A DNA stretch of 64,000 bases, taken from assembly GCF_018122735.1 (NCBI RefSeq), contig NZ_JAGRRD010000001.1:621828-685827 (forward strand), given 5' to 3'. Positions 53,633 through 62,341 of the stretch are shown here, in pieces. Positions within the stretch are counted from its first letter, which is position 1. Each line of letters starts with the position of its first letter. Under the pieces are notes generated by a model. That model searched no databases. It saw only the letters and a program-made list of their open reading frames with translations, and was not told where the DNA came from. A program made the translations under genes and the position numbers. The DNA comes from Azoarcus sp. L1K30 (GTDB lineage: Bacteria; Pseudomonadota; Gammaproteobacteria; Burkholderiales; Rhodocyclaceae).

Positions 53633-54961
53633 ATGGCACGCATGACTCTGCGCTTGAAGCTCGGCCTGAGCTTTCTGCTGGTCGGCCTGGTCTCCGCCAG
53701 CGCCGTCGGCGGTGCCGCATGGTGGATGTTGATGCGCGACTTTCAGGCATCGGTCGAGGAGAAGGCATTCAAAAACTTTCGCGGCGACGTGGAAGCCTAT
53801 GTGACGCAATTCGGTTCTTGGGAGGCGGCTGAACGTGTTTATGCCTTTCCGGACTTTGTCAGACAACGTCATCTGCCGCGCGCGCCTCTTTCTGCTGCCG
53901 AGCAGCCCGATGACGAGCGTCCCGGATCGCCCCGCCGCCGACGGCCGCCGTTCAAGTTCACGCTGATCCATGCCGACGGCCGCGTCATCCAGGCTGCCGA
54001 AGGCGTTGCGCGCGGCCAGATCGCGCCGCCGGAATGGCGAAAAAACGCCTATCCGATCAAGATCGACGGCAAGGTTGCGCTTTACGCCATCCCTTTGGGC
54101 AGGGCCGAATTGTCGGCTGACGACAGAATCTACCTCGGCTTGATGCGGCGCGCGCTGTTCGTCGGACTTGCCGTCGCCGTCGTTGTCGCCGCTGCTTTCG
54201 GGTTCGTCTTCGGCAACCGACTGGCCGCAAGCCTTGGCGAACTGACCAAGGCCATCCGCGGCCTGCGCACGGACGGCGAGTTGCCCGAATCGCTGCCGGT
54301 GCGCTCCAAAGACGAAATCGGCCAACTGGCCGAAGCCTTCAACCATATGGGACAGTCGTTGAGCGACGCCCACCGCGAACTGCGCACGTCCAACGAAACA
54401 ATCCTCGCCCAATCCGAACAACTGCGCGAACAAGCCCGGCGCGACCACCTGACGGCACTGCACAACCGGCGGTATCTCGACGAGCAGGGGCAAACCATGT
54501 ACGCCCACACCGTCCGCCACCACCGGCCGATGTGCGTCATGCTGACCGATCTCGATCACTTCAAGCGGATCAATGACCAGTATTCCCACGGCACCGGCGA
54601 CGAGGTCCTGAAACGCGTCGCCCAGATCCTGGAAAACAACGTCCGCAGCAGCGATCTGGTCGCCCGCTACGGCGGCGAGGAGTTTGCCGCCATCTTCGCC
54701 GAGAGCTCGCTCGCCCAAGCGCGCGAGCGCTGCGAAACACTGCGCAGGATGGTCGAGAACGAGCCCTGGGAAGATCTCGCCCCCGGCTTGAAAGTCACCC
54801 TCAGCATCGGTCTGTGCGACAACCTCGCCCTGGGCTCACTCAGCGCGATGCTCAGCGAGGCAGATGACCAGCTCTATCGCGCCAAGGACAATGGCAGAAA
54901 CCGGGTCGAGCCCGGTGTGGTGAATTGCGTTGTGCAGGCGGATGTGGCTGTGCCGGAGTGA
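53633..54961 (+). CDS. Membrane diguanylate cyclase with HAMP domain
   Basis: A 442-residue protein. Helix 1 (about 8-30, LGLSFLLVGLVSASAVGGAA), a periplasmic domain of about 140 residues with an Arg/Pro-rich segment (SPRRRRPPFKF), helix 2 (ALFVGLAVAVVVAAAFGFVF), HAMP (LAASLGELTKAIRGLRTDGE), a short coiled coil, and GGDEF. The active site is GGEEF, and RSSD five residues before it is a proper inhibitory site. So an active, product-inhibited cyclase is expected. An open extension of 30 codons upstream comes mostly from the 12-bp repeats; ATG 53633 is preferred. Confidence 0.9.
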   Translation: MARMTLRLKLGLSFLLVGLVSASAVGGAAWWMLMRDFQASVEEKAFKNFRGDVEAYVTQFGSWEAAERVYAFPDFVRQRHLPRAPLSAAEQPDDERPGSPRRRRPPFKFTLIHADGRVIQAAEGVARGQIAPPEWRKNAYPIKIDGKVALYAIPLGRAELSADDRIYLGLMRRALFVGLAVAVVVAAAFGFVFGNRLAASLGELTKAIRGLRTDGELPESLPVRSKDEIGQLAEAFNHMGQSLSDAHRELRTSNETILAQSEQLREQARRDHLTALHNRRYLDEQGQTMYAHTVRHHRPMCVMLTDLDHFKRINDQYSHGTGDEVLKRVAQILENNVRSSDLVARYGGEEFAAIFAESSLAQARERCETLRRMVENEPWEDLAPGLKVTLSIGLCDNLALGSLSAMLSEADDQLYRAKDNGRNRVEPGVVNCVVQADVAVPE

Positions 54962-55110
54962 ATTGCGGTGGAGCGAGGGATCGGAGCGAGCCGAATTGTG
55001 GGGCTGATCGATAGCGCTTGATGGCCGCGCACGCAGCAGGGCACGGCGAAGCGAAGGACAGATGGATGACTTTCGGGTTTTTTAACTGCCTGTCAACGGC
55101 CACACAATGG

Positions 55111-55893
55111 CTAATACTCCGCCACCACTTCCCATTGCCCCTGCGCTGTCATGCTCAAAACAAATAAACGCAAGTTGAAATAGTCCCCGCCTTCCACTGT
55201 GTCTTTGATGGCAACCAGAATGTCGTCCCAGCTGTCCCCGTTGATATCGCCGTGCCCAAGGATTGCCAAGGTCTGTACTCCCCCGTCGGAATAGAAAGCG
55301 GTTCTAAATTCAGATTCTTTATCAATTCTCGTGATCGGGTAAACATCCCCCCAGTGCGCAACGTTGGGGTCGCGTTGAATGTCCTGCCACTCGGTTTGAG
55401 AAGTGATCATGGCGAACGCCTTGGGTGCGTGATCTGGCAGGGCAGCATCTAGCGGGCTGGCTGGAATACGCGAACGTTGAGCCGGCTTGGCCTCGGCCAG
55501 TAGACGCGTAGCCAGGCACATGACTTTGATTTCCAGAAACGCGTTATTCTCCGATTCGCGCTGTGCGTGAAGATCGGATTTCCAAATCGAAAAGAGGTCG
55601 TTGCAATTATTGATGCTATTTCCTTCTTCGGTCTTTCCGGTGTCAATGTCAATGCTTGCGTACCAGCGTTCCGATAACAGCCTGGATAAGTCTCTCTGTG
55701 ATGCGACTGCCGATTTTTCCAGCAGCAGGTTCGCCATGTTCAATTCTGTCGTCCATTCAACGGGTATGGAGGCCTCACTCGTTGCGGATTTTTCATGCGT
55801 CCTGGTATCAGAGCAACCGATCAAGCCGATCGTCAAGCACAGGTATCCGATTACGGCTATGAGACTGGAGATGAGCGTATTGTGCTTTACCAT
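55111..55893 (-). CDS. Hypothetical lipoprotein
   Basis: A 260-residue protein with a type-II signal peptide: the lipobox is LIGC with Cys at about residue 27. The C-terminal part (FYSDGGVQTLAILGHGDING, DSWDDILVAIKDTVEGGDYF) contains a DxNxDxxDD segment like FG-GAP/EF-hand calcium loops, as in repeat-beta proteins that bind Ca. Not recognised as a whole. It lies 22 bp after the lysozyme-like gene on the same strand and is likely co-transcribed with it. Lower G+C than the region to the left. Confidence 0.7.
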   Translation of the reverse strand: MVKHNTLISSLIAVIGYLCLTIGLIGCSDTRTHEKSATSEASIPVEWTTELNMANLLLEKSAVASQRDLSRLLSERWYASIDIDTGKTEEGNSINNCNDLFSIWKSDLHAQRESENNAFLEIKVMCLATRLLAEAKPAQRSRIPASPLDAALPDHAPKAFAMITSQTEWQDIQRDPNVAHWGDVYPITRIDKESEFRTAFYSDGGVQTLAILGHGDINGDSWDDILVAIKDTVEGGDYFNLRLFVLSMTAQGQWEVVAEY

Positions 55894-55915
55894 TACCTTG
55901 CTCTCATCTTGAGAT

Positions 55916-56521
55916 TCACGGATTTGTCAAACTGGCGCTGGCTTGTCTGTTCTTTTCTGCCTTGGCGGCTTTCTCCAACAGATCCTTGACATATTTGTTG
56001 CGCTCGGCAGATATCGGCGAAGTACGGCTCGAGTTGTCCGCCGCCTTTTGCCAGTCCTTCGCTTTGATTGCAGCATTGAATGTGGGCCAATTGTTCTTCA
56101 ATTTTTGCATGCCAATGTTGAAAATCAAATCGAGCAGCGCCAGTTTTACTTCCGATGGCATGGTGTCAAATCCGTTATATATCAGCTTCAACTCCTTTTC
56201 AAAGGAGTCAATGTGTTGATTGGTCAGGCTGTCGATTTCGGCATCTTGAAGAACGAGCTTGGTGTGGCTCTTATAGTATGAAGAGAGGCGATTGGAAGGC
56301 TGCTTCTTTACAGACTCGTAGTCTGATTTTATATCAGCTGCGCTGGCGGGCATGCTCTTTTCCGTCTTGAACGGCAGACTTTGCGCCTCTGCAAGGCTAC
56401 TCACCAAATGACCCACTCCGACAGTCACAAAGCCATTGGAATCCAGATACATGTGACTGATCTTGCCTTCGTACTTTTCGAGCCTGATGCGAAGGTCCTG
56501 CTTTTCTGTAGCTGTAAGCAT
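55916..56521 (-). CDS. T4-type lysozyme-like protein (GH24)
   Basis: A 201-residue protein of the phage-lysozyme family, cleaving peptidoglycan glycan strands. The catalytic triad spacing equals that of T4 lysozyme: E18 (KYEGKI), D27 (YLDSNG) and T33 (VTVGVGH). The later KLALLDLIFNIGMQKLKNN and the Lys/Ala-rich tail fit the family's C-terminal lobe. No signal peptide or membrane helix. ATG 56521 follows AGGA. It is paired with a lipoprotein gene and has no phage genes around, so an effector- or toxin-like role is an alternative to a prophage remnant. Confidence 0.83.
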   Translation of the reverse strand: MLTATEKQDLRIRLEKYEGKISHMYLDSNGFVTVGVGHLVSSLAEAQSLPFKTEKSMPASAADIKSDYESVKKQPSNRLSSYYKSHTKLVLQDAEIDSLTNQHIDSFEKELKLIYNGFDTMPSEVKLALLDLIFNIGMQKLKNNWPTFNAAIKAKDWQKAADNSSRTSPISAERNKYVKDLLEKAAKAEKNRQASASLTNP

Positions 56522-56802
56522 GCGTTGGTTCCTAGTCCAGTTTTCCAATCACTCGGCGTGGTCCGTTCGGTCCAGTCTCGACCATATGCTCATTCTTCCT
56601 GAATCGCCGATGGATCAAGATGAGGGGAAGAATTGTATAGCATATGCGAATGGTGTTGTTGGAGTGAGGGGTGCGCGGGTTGCGTATGGCTATGGCAGTG
56701 CCGAGAAAGACCGAGGTGCTCCCCGAAATCTGAGCACAGCGAACAGTGGATGCTGATCCCCCTGAGAAGGCCAGATAGTCGGGCCAGTATGTAGATCACG
56801 GC

Positions 56803-57012
56803 ATGAGCATAAGATGGCGCCTGAATACACCACGTCGGCCACAGCCTGGCGTTGGTACGGCACATGGCCTCAACCTCATCCGCCTCGATACCTCGCTCAA
56901 GGCCAGCATCAGGACAAAGCGACTGCCGGCAGGGGCATCGGACGAGCTTCGGGCGGTGTTGGTGGACTTTGAAAGACCTGAAGAGGGCGACGAGGATGAG
57001 GACGACGAATGA
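56803..57012 (+). CDS. Possible small acidic-tailed protein
   Basis: A 69-residue frame with a basic N-terminal half (MSIRWRLNTPRRPQPGVGTA) and a strongly acidic end (EEGDEDEDDE). No ribosome site and no recognised relative; it may be chance. The remainder of the 536-bp gap (56522-57057) between the lysozyme and coiled-coil genes shows no other gene. Confidence 0.3.
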   Translation: MSIRWRLNTPRRPQPGVGTAHGLNLIRLDTSLKASIRTKRLPAGASDELRAVLVDFERPEEGDEDEDDE

Positions 57013-57043
57013 TGAATGCGCATCGTCTGCCGCCCTGAATGGT

Positions 57044-57063
57044 CCATAGGCGCCTGCCTATGG
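57044..57063 (-). terminator. Hairpin at the 3' end of the coiled-coil protein gene
   Basis: CCATAGGC and GCCTATGG form a perfect 8-bp stem with a 4-nt loop and overlap the stop codon of the gene at 57058-57789. No T-run follows. Confidence 0.35.
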
Positions 57064-57789
57064 GTTCAAGCATTCATGGTGGTCTGGCCTCTGGACCTGT
57101 CTCGGGCACCATCTGGCCATATCGACGATGTAGGCATCACCGCGTCGAGTCCTGGCCGAGTAGAGTAGTTGTTCTGCTTCTGCCCTGCTGGAGGCGAGTG
57201 CCACGCTGCGGTAGGAGCCCTGGCGAAGGTAGATGCCCACGTTTGCAAGGCCGAGTTTTCGGGCGATTGTGCCAGTCTCGAACTGGGCAGCCGAAAGGGT
57301 CGTATCTCCGCCATAAACAACACCCCATTGGCTGGTCTCCCCGATGGACAACTGCGCCTTCTCTACCAGCGATGCATTCGATGTAATCGTGGCTTGCACA
57401 CTCGCTTCAATCTTTTCGGAGGTGACCTGAAGTCTGCTGTTCTCTTCCTGAAGCTTGGCGAGTCTCTCTTTGTCTGAAGGGTCATTGATTTTCTTCTGTG
57501 CTTCAACCAGCGCTTCCGACAGTTTCGCATTTTGAATCGTCAGGTCGGCAATGCTTGCACGCGCATCCTTCAAGGCCTGATCGGCTTCTACGAGGCGGGA
57601 TTTCCACTTGAAGCCGACAACGCTTCCCTCTTCAAAGCCGGCGCCAACCAGAATGCTGTTGAAAGTAGCGGGAAAGATGATCAGAAGAATGCCCAATGAC
57701 AGCAGGAGCGTGTCACGGAGAAGCGAAACCAGATCTTTCCCCGCAGATAGAAGCGACTGCTTTTCGGTACCGCCCGACATGTCGTTCAT
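57058..57789 (-). CDS. Membrane-anchored coiled-coil protein, SPOR-like end
   Basis: A 243-residue protein of unknown function. Residues about 20-55 hold one membrane helix (TLLLSLGILLIIFPATFNSI). Residues about 70-140 are a long coiled coil (DQALKDARASIADLTIQNAK, EALVEAQKKINDPSDKERLA). The C-terminal 80 residues (VVYGGDTTLSAAQFE, LGLANVGIYLRQGSYRSVAL, SRAEAEQLLYSARTRRGDAY) look like a SPOR-type fold that binds peptidoglycan denuded glycans. AGGAGG precedes ATG 57789. Envelope role is inference. Confidence 0.7.
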   Translation of the reverse strand: MNDMSGGTEKQSLLSAGKDLVSLLRDTLLLSLGILLIIFPATFNSILVGAGFEEGSVVGFKWKSRLVEADQALKDARASIADLTIQNAKLSEALVEAQKKINDPSDKERLAKLQEENSRLQVTSEKIEASVQATITSNASLVEKAQLSIGETSQWGVVYGGDTTLSAAQFETGTIARKLGLANVGIYLRQGSYRSVALASSRAEAEQLLYSARTRRGDAYIVDMARWCPRQVQRPDHHECLNP

Positions 57790-58188
57790 TTGCCCTCCTG
57801 GCATTGGCTCCAGAATCCAGTGACGATCGGGTCACGGGTTTGGGCGGTGCAGGGATGCGTCTCGTTCGAGTCACCGCCCGTCGGGGTGTCCATGTTGTGT
57901 CATCGCGAATGGTTTCGCATGAGTTGGCATCAGGGGTGGATTGATGCACGCATGGGGATCATGAGCTCAGTCTAGATTGGGCGCCTTGGAATGCAAGACC
58001 AGGTCCAGGACCTACTCTCGGCTCTCCAGCAGCCGCTTGTCACGATTGGCGCACCGCGAGCAGATTCCATGTCAGCATGGGTCATTCAGAACCTACCACA
58101 GATGCCGGATACACGACTTCAGGTGATTCGCCCCGGCTAGTCAAAATACGATCTGTCTTGATATAAGGGGGAGTTCATATAAAACATG
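57790..58188. other. Gap without a recognisable gene
   Basis: This 399-bp stretch lies between the coiled-coil protein gene and the first cassette-like gene. I see no credible ORF. It holds the promoter of the coiled-coil gene and the left boundary of the presumed cassette array; a clear attC is not visible here, so the boundary is blurred. Confidence 0.5.
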
Positions 58189-58860
58189 TTAGAGCGCAGG
58201 CTCGGATATAAAGCGCAGAAATGCATCACCAATCTCAGTGGTTCGTTTTGCTAGCAGGCCTTGGCCACTTATGGTTGTGTTCATGCCTTCGGTGTTAACC
58301 AACCCACGCGAATAGAGATCCTTCCATACTTGGCTGTAAATCTGGTTGTGGCCCTTGAGGTGAGGCATGTTGTGTTCAAGCACACTGCTTAGGCCACCCA
58401 TACTCATACCTGGCGGCGGAGTGGGGTTCTGGAATAACTTGAGTATTTGAAGATGCAAGACCGATAGTGAGTCGACCCACTCAAAGAACATGTGCTCCAA
58501 TGCCTCCCCGGGTGATTGGCCGGACGCAACATTAAACACAGCATTTCTAAGGGCCTCCCGCTTTTCCTCTTGGTGTGAGCGTAGCGCAATTTGTGATGCA
58601 TGCATGACGGCAGAAATGAAATTGTCTTTTTTGCCGAGGGCCTCGATATCGATACCCTTGTTCTCTAGTTCTTGGAGCTTTTCGCCCACTGCAACCATCC
58701 ACTCATCACGCCGACGTTCTAGCGGCGGTTGTACAAGATGTTGAAAGCGTTCAACAGCGGGTCCGCCAACGACGGGTATTGCAGATAACCCTGCCTTGGT
58801 GATTGCATGTGCAGCATCACCTTTAGTCATCTTTGGTGGTTCGAGCTTGTCAGTTGTCAT
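58189..58860 (-). CDS. Hypothetical protein, first (oldest) cassette-like gene
   Basis: A 223-residue protein I do not recognise. The N-terminal AGLSAIPVVGGPAVERFQHL and PPLERRRDEWMVAVGEKLQE recall the opening of several bacterial defence- or abortive-infection-associated families, but this is only a resemblance. The middle is helical, and the C-terminus (VWKDLYSRGLVNTEG, LAKRTTEIGDAFLRFI) looks like a winged-helix. GGGGAG precedes the ATG. The gene begins 14 bases after a GTTAAAT core site, as integron cassette genes do. Confidence 0.65.
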   Translation of the reverse strand: MTTDKLEPPKMTKGDAAHAITKAGLSAIPVVGGPAVERFQHLVQPPLERRRDEWMVAVGEKLQELENKGIDIEALGKKDNFISAVMHASQIALRSHQEEKREALRNAVFNVASGQSPGEALEHMFFEWVDSLSVLHLQILKLFQNPTPPPGMSMGGLSSVLEHNMPHLKGHNQIYSQVWKDLYSRGLVNTEGMNTTISGQGLLAKRTTEIGDAFLRFISEPAL

Positions 58861-58874
58861 GAATCTCCCCTGCG

Positions 58875-58946
58875 ATTTAACGTCGAAATTCAGCGACCGC
58901 CAAAAATCGCAGCTTCTTAGCGGTCTGTTTGAATGGTCTGCTATAC
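58875..58946 (-). repeat. Candidate attC site A
   Basis: Read on the minus strand, it ends in the crossover core GTTAAAT (58881-58875), which fits GTTRRRY. Inside are the imperfect arms GACCGC and GCGGTC and flanking TTCA/TGAA. The opposite core is degenerate (GTATAGC) and contains the TAG stop of the upstream ATPase gene, a placement common in cassettes. It resembles site B. Confidence 0.55.
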
Positions 58947-60551
58947 CCGCTTCTTCTTGAACTCCTTGCCAACATTTAGCGCCTTCGCCAAACCGTAGAA
59001 TACTTGATACTCAACGCCAGTTTTTACTTTTGGCGATATGTTTGCATAGCTTCTATCCCGAAAGCACCAGTGAATAAATGGTTTGTTATCTTCCGTTTGT
59101 TCGATATAGCAAATTACGTTCAGATCGAAGAGAAACTGCAGAAAATCGTTTGCAGTGGACATGAATTTTGGATTTACAGCAGAGATAGACCGAATGTGCT
59201 CTTGAAGTTTTTCGAAAGCGGAAAGATAGAATTCGTACTTAAATGAGTCTTTGCCAGCAAGATACTCAAAGAACTTCAAAAAAATATCGTACTGGTCAGC
59301 TCCGTAGTAGAAAGAAAGGTGATCCTTGACCTCTCCTAAGAGGTAATTCGAGTACTCACGCTGAAAGTGGGGATTTTCGAAATCATTCAGTGAGAAACTG
59401 TCTTTGGCTTGAGCGCCGTTTACGTTGGCCTTCAGCAGTTCAAGCATCGTGACGATGTCACGAGGCCGGTAATAAGACCAACGTAGGAAGTTTATGAACG
59501 AAGTTGGTGTCGAGTATTGCTCGAAGACGTTAGGAGAGTTCCAGGGGAAATAGTGGTCCCAAGCATTTCCCCTTGCCGATGGTGGATCCTGTTGAACACC
59601 TAGCATGTGATCGACGACTTCAAAAAGTTGCGAATGGCGATGAGCGTTGTATTCAGTTCTCCAGTCCAGGAAGACCGAGTTGTCGCGTATCTTTGTATTT
59701 TGATTCTGCAATCCAATTGACTCAAATATGTCTGGGCGAATTAGCAGAACCACTCGCATGCGGCCTTTTCCACCTTTTATCGAAGGAAAAAAGTCGTTGT
59801 TAATCTCCCATATTGCATTAGCGAGTCCCTTTATGCAGTCAAGGTACTCTTCGTAGGGTATGGAAGACGGTCGGATGTCAATTCCGTCGATAAACAGAAT
59901 GTGATTCTGTGCTAGTCGAATTTGGGAGAGTGCTTCTTCAAACTGCTTTTGAATATAGAATAAATTTATCTGAAATCGACTCTCTGAAAATGCAATCGAA
60001 TTTGTGTCTTCACTTTTGAGTGCAGCATGTTTGTGTAGTAGTTCGGCTGCAAGTTTTGATTCTTGAACAAAGCTAAGTGCCTGAATTATTTCTGGAGAGA
60101 ATGCGCTAAGGTAGTATTCATCAATTGCCGCATTGAGTGCAGAGAACTTAGTGTAATTAAATAGTTGCGAAACGATGCCTTCCTTGTTCTGAACTTGTTT
60201 TGCAATTAATAATTAAATTATTACTTTCCAGATGCTTGAAAAATCGGAGAGAGATAAGTGCTTCTCTCTTTTGAGTGAAATGAATTTCTGATATTCAGTT
60301 TCTCTTACGTATCTAATGCTGGCCGACGTGTTTTTGTAGTTGTTGTTGGAAAGATAAATAGAATAGGCGGTCTTGCCAGTTCCCTTTTCTCCAATCAAAA
60401 ACGAAACATTTGGCGTGCATAGCTCGTCCAAGTGTGCATCTCGAATGAATACGCGATTCAACAGATCCTTGTTTTCACGGCGCTTGTAATTCTCGGCGTC
60501 AGCATAACTGAAGTGCCCTACGTTTTCCGCCTTCCAAGCGGTCGTCCTTAT
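58941..60551 (-). pseudogene. P-loop ATPase (Sll1717-like family) interrupted by one in-frame TAA
   Basis: One frame codes for an about 535-residue ATPase except for a single TAA at 60215-60213. The part before reads NVGHFSYADAENYKRRENKD, then the Walker A GEKGTGKTAY. After the stop the same frame goes on with LLIAKQVQNKEGIVSQLF, Walker B-like HILFIDGIDI, and VVLLIRPDIFES. The last 270 residues carry a helical C-terminal region. No usual start codon exists before TTG 60461, although family-like sequence begins up to 30 codons earlier and overlaps the preceding gene's stop, so the start may be an ATA or damaged. It may be a nonsense-mutated gene; a sequencing error in the AT-rich run is the alternative. 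Confidence 0.72.
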
Positions 60552-61696
60552 GCTGCCATTTCGATCGTACGACGACTACGTTGGAAGACGAAATTCGTGG
60601 GGCAGCTCATCCACGTTACTTTCCTGATCTCACCATCCTTGTCCATACCAAGGACTTCTAGGCCTTCGCCCACGACAGGAAGATGGCGAATCGGGATTGT
60701 GCCAAAATTCTCCGTGTTTCGCAGCCATGCTTCCGAAACCCAGATAATTGAGGATGCCCTCAGGTCCGCGGCTCTGTCTGCAATGTAGCGGAAGAAGATG
60801 TACTTGTCTGCGTGATCAGCGAACTTCGTTGGAACAAAATCCACCATCCGCCAGTCTTCATCAAAGGCAAACAAAATCGGGATATGATATCCGTCGCGTG
60901 CGAACACGGCTTGTGCGTATTCCGAAAACAGTTCCACATTAGCATCTAGAGATGTTGGCGGACGCCGTCGCTTAGTAATCTCTTTGAGGATGGAGGCATC
61001 CGATATATTGCGATTTAGCTTGACTGATGTGTGCCTTAGTTTGTGAGCAAAGGGCGAATTGAGCTTGAAATAGACAATTTCTCTGGACTCGCTTGCAAGG
61101 CCATGAGTATCCGTGGGGTTTCGGATTGTATGGCAAATGACTCCGCCGAGGTGTTGCGCGAGCTTTCGACAGCACTCAAAGTGCCTCACATAAATGTATG
61201 TTAGTGCATGCAAGAGCTCCCACTCTGGCAGCGAGTTCGCCACCCATCGGCGTTCCACCTTCACGACCGCACCATCCGACACCGCAGTGGGAAGCACTCT
61301 GCGAGCCAAGCGGGTTAAGCGTTTCACGCCGGCACCAATTAGTTCTTCGTGGCCGCATGGGATTGTTAGGTCATCTTCTTCGATGTAGGAAAAGAACAGC
61401 GATGCGGAAAGTGAGCTGTACATATCCAGATCGCCTTCCTTTTCAATTGCATTCCGAGAGTCCTTGGCCCAACTCATGAGCTCGTCCGATGCCCATGCAT
61501 CTACTACATTGGATTTGTACCACTGCTCGAACCCGTGGATTTCCGCCTTGTGCTTTTGGATTATGAAAGTCACGGTGCGAGCCGTCTGGAGGAACTGATT
61601 GGTGTTCATCCTGAACAGTTCAGGTTCGAAATAGTTTCCCTCGCACTGCTTAAGTATCTGTGCCAAGTCCTTTAGTCTCCGCTCCCAACGAAACAT
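60548..61696 (-). CDS. Hypothetical protein encoded upstream of the ATPase
   Basis: A 382-residue soluble protein I do not recognise. GGGGAG precedes ATG 61696; the longer frame upstream is antisense to the next cassette. Segments such as WELLHALTYIYVRHFECCRK, CHTIRNPTDTHGLAS and YHIPILFAFDEDWRMVDFVP are unlike known families. The C-terminal third could be an alpha/beta domain. Its stop overlaps the start region of the ATPase frame, so both seem to be one two-gene cassette. Lower G+C than the chromosomal part. Confidence 0.7.
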   Translation of the reverse strand: MFRWERRLKDLAQILKQCEGNYFEPELFRMNTNQFLQTARTVTFIIQKHKAEIHGFEQWYKSNVVDAWASDELMSWAKDSRNAIEKEGDLDMYSSLSASLFFSYIEEDDLTIPCGHEELIGAGVKRLTRLARRVLPTAVSDGAVVKVERRWVANSLPEWELLHALTYIYVRHFECCRKLAQHLGGVICHTIRNPTDTHGLASESREIVYFKLNSPFAHKLRHTSVKLNRNISDASILKEITKRRRPPTSLDANVELFSEYAQAVFARDGYHIPILFAFDEDWRMVDFVPTKFADHADKYIFFRYIADRAADLRASSIIWVSEAWLRNTENFGTIPIRHLPVVGEGLEVLGMDKDGEIRKVTWMSCPTNFVFQRSRRTIEMAA

Positions 61697-61719
61697 TGGC
61701 TCCCCTTGTGTGGAAATTG

Positions 61720-61790
61720 CGTTAGCGACTAAATTCAGCGGACGAAAAAAACGCCGCTTTTTGACGGTTCGCTGGAATGATTTGTTGGGT
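61720..61790 (-). repeat. Candidate attC site B
   Basis: A 71-bp imperfect palindrome. On the minus strand it opens with ACCCAAC (fits RYYYAAC), has arms CCAGCGAAC…GTCCGCTGA around a loop of As and Ts, and ends in a degenerate core GCTAACG instead of GTTRRRY. The stop codon of the adjoining ORF (61794) lies 4 bases away. Inner parts resemble sites A and D. Confidence 0.5.
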
Positions 61791-61793
61791 GTG

Positions 61794-62252
61794 CTACCCA
61801 TGGTAAGCCTCCCGTACAGCGGGCACGAACTCAACGCAAGCCGTGAGAATGGTGAGACTGTGACGTAATAAAGGCTCACTGCGCTCCGGCGCAAACCAAT
61901 GCCCGTTAAACTTCCCACCATGAAAAAGATTGTTTCGTACGCGGCGAACATAAATGAGAAGTTTGTCAGCTTGGGAGTTGGTTCCAGGCTCTGAAACCTC
62001 CCACTGAATGACTCCACCAACAATGACTTGCTTTTTCGGTGGCACACTGAGGAAGAAACCAATGGCGTCTTGCAACTCTTGCGTTGTTGGATTGGCGATT
62101 ATCTCTTCAACTGCAAGGGCGAAATTTCTCCAATTGGCCTCTGCCGCCCCATCCCCGTTGTTGTACCCCGCTGCCTTCAGTGCATATTCTGTCCGTGAGA
62201 AGACATGAAATAGCTTTCCGGCAAGTTGATCCAATTGCGGGTGATGTGTCAT
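61794..62252 (-). CDS. Cassette gene: HEPN-like protein
   Basis: A 152-residue, mostly helical protein. YVRRVRNNLFHGGK contains R106-N-x3-H111, the RX4-6H motif of HEPN ribonucleases, in the typical RNxxxHG context. The second half has HSLTILTACVEFVPAVREAY as a helix packing element. No MNT antitoxin-like partner is adjacent. The start codon stands 8 bases after the GTTGGGC core of site C. HEPN proteins are common in defence and toxin-antitoxin systems; function here is inferred. Confidence 0.72.
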   Translation of the reverse strand: MTHHPQLDQLAGKLFHVFSRTEYALKAAGYNNGDGAAEANWRNFALAVEEIIANPTTQELQDAIGFFLSVPPKKQVIVGGVIQWEVSEPGTNSQADKLLIYVRRVRNNLFHGGKFNGHWFAPERSEPLLRHSLTILTACVEFVPAVREAYHG

Positions 62253-62260
62253 GTGATTAC

Positions 62261-62335
62261 GCCCAACGTAGAGCTAACCGGCGCTGCGCGGCTTTATCGC
62301 GCAGCGTCCAGCGACCGGAGGGAGCGAGGTTGGGC
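62261..62335 (-). repeat. Candidate attC site C
   Basis: A 75-bp element bounded by GCCCAAC (62261) and GTTGGGC (62329), both matching attC outer cores. Inside is a strong hairpin CGCTGCGCG…CGCGCAGCG with an extra unpaired A beside it, like the extrahelical bases of attC sites. It is about 80% identical to site E. Confidence 0.7.
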
Positions 62336-62341
62336 GCCGGG

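Noticed and set aside
55916-56521. A prophage, suggested by the lysozyme
   Set aside because: No holin, structural, replication or integrase genes are near.
56796-57047. An 83-codon Ser-rich minus-strand ORF
   Set aside because: The Ser run is the reverse of the acidic GAxGAx stretch on the other strand; no ribosome site.
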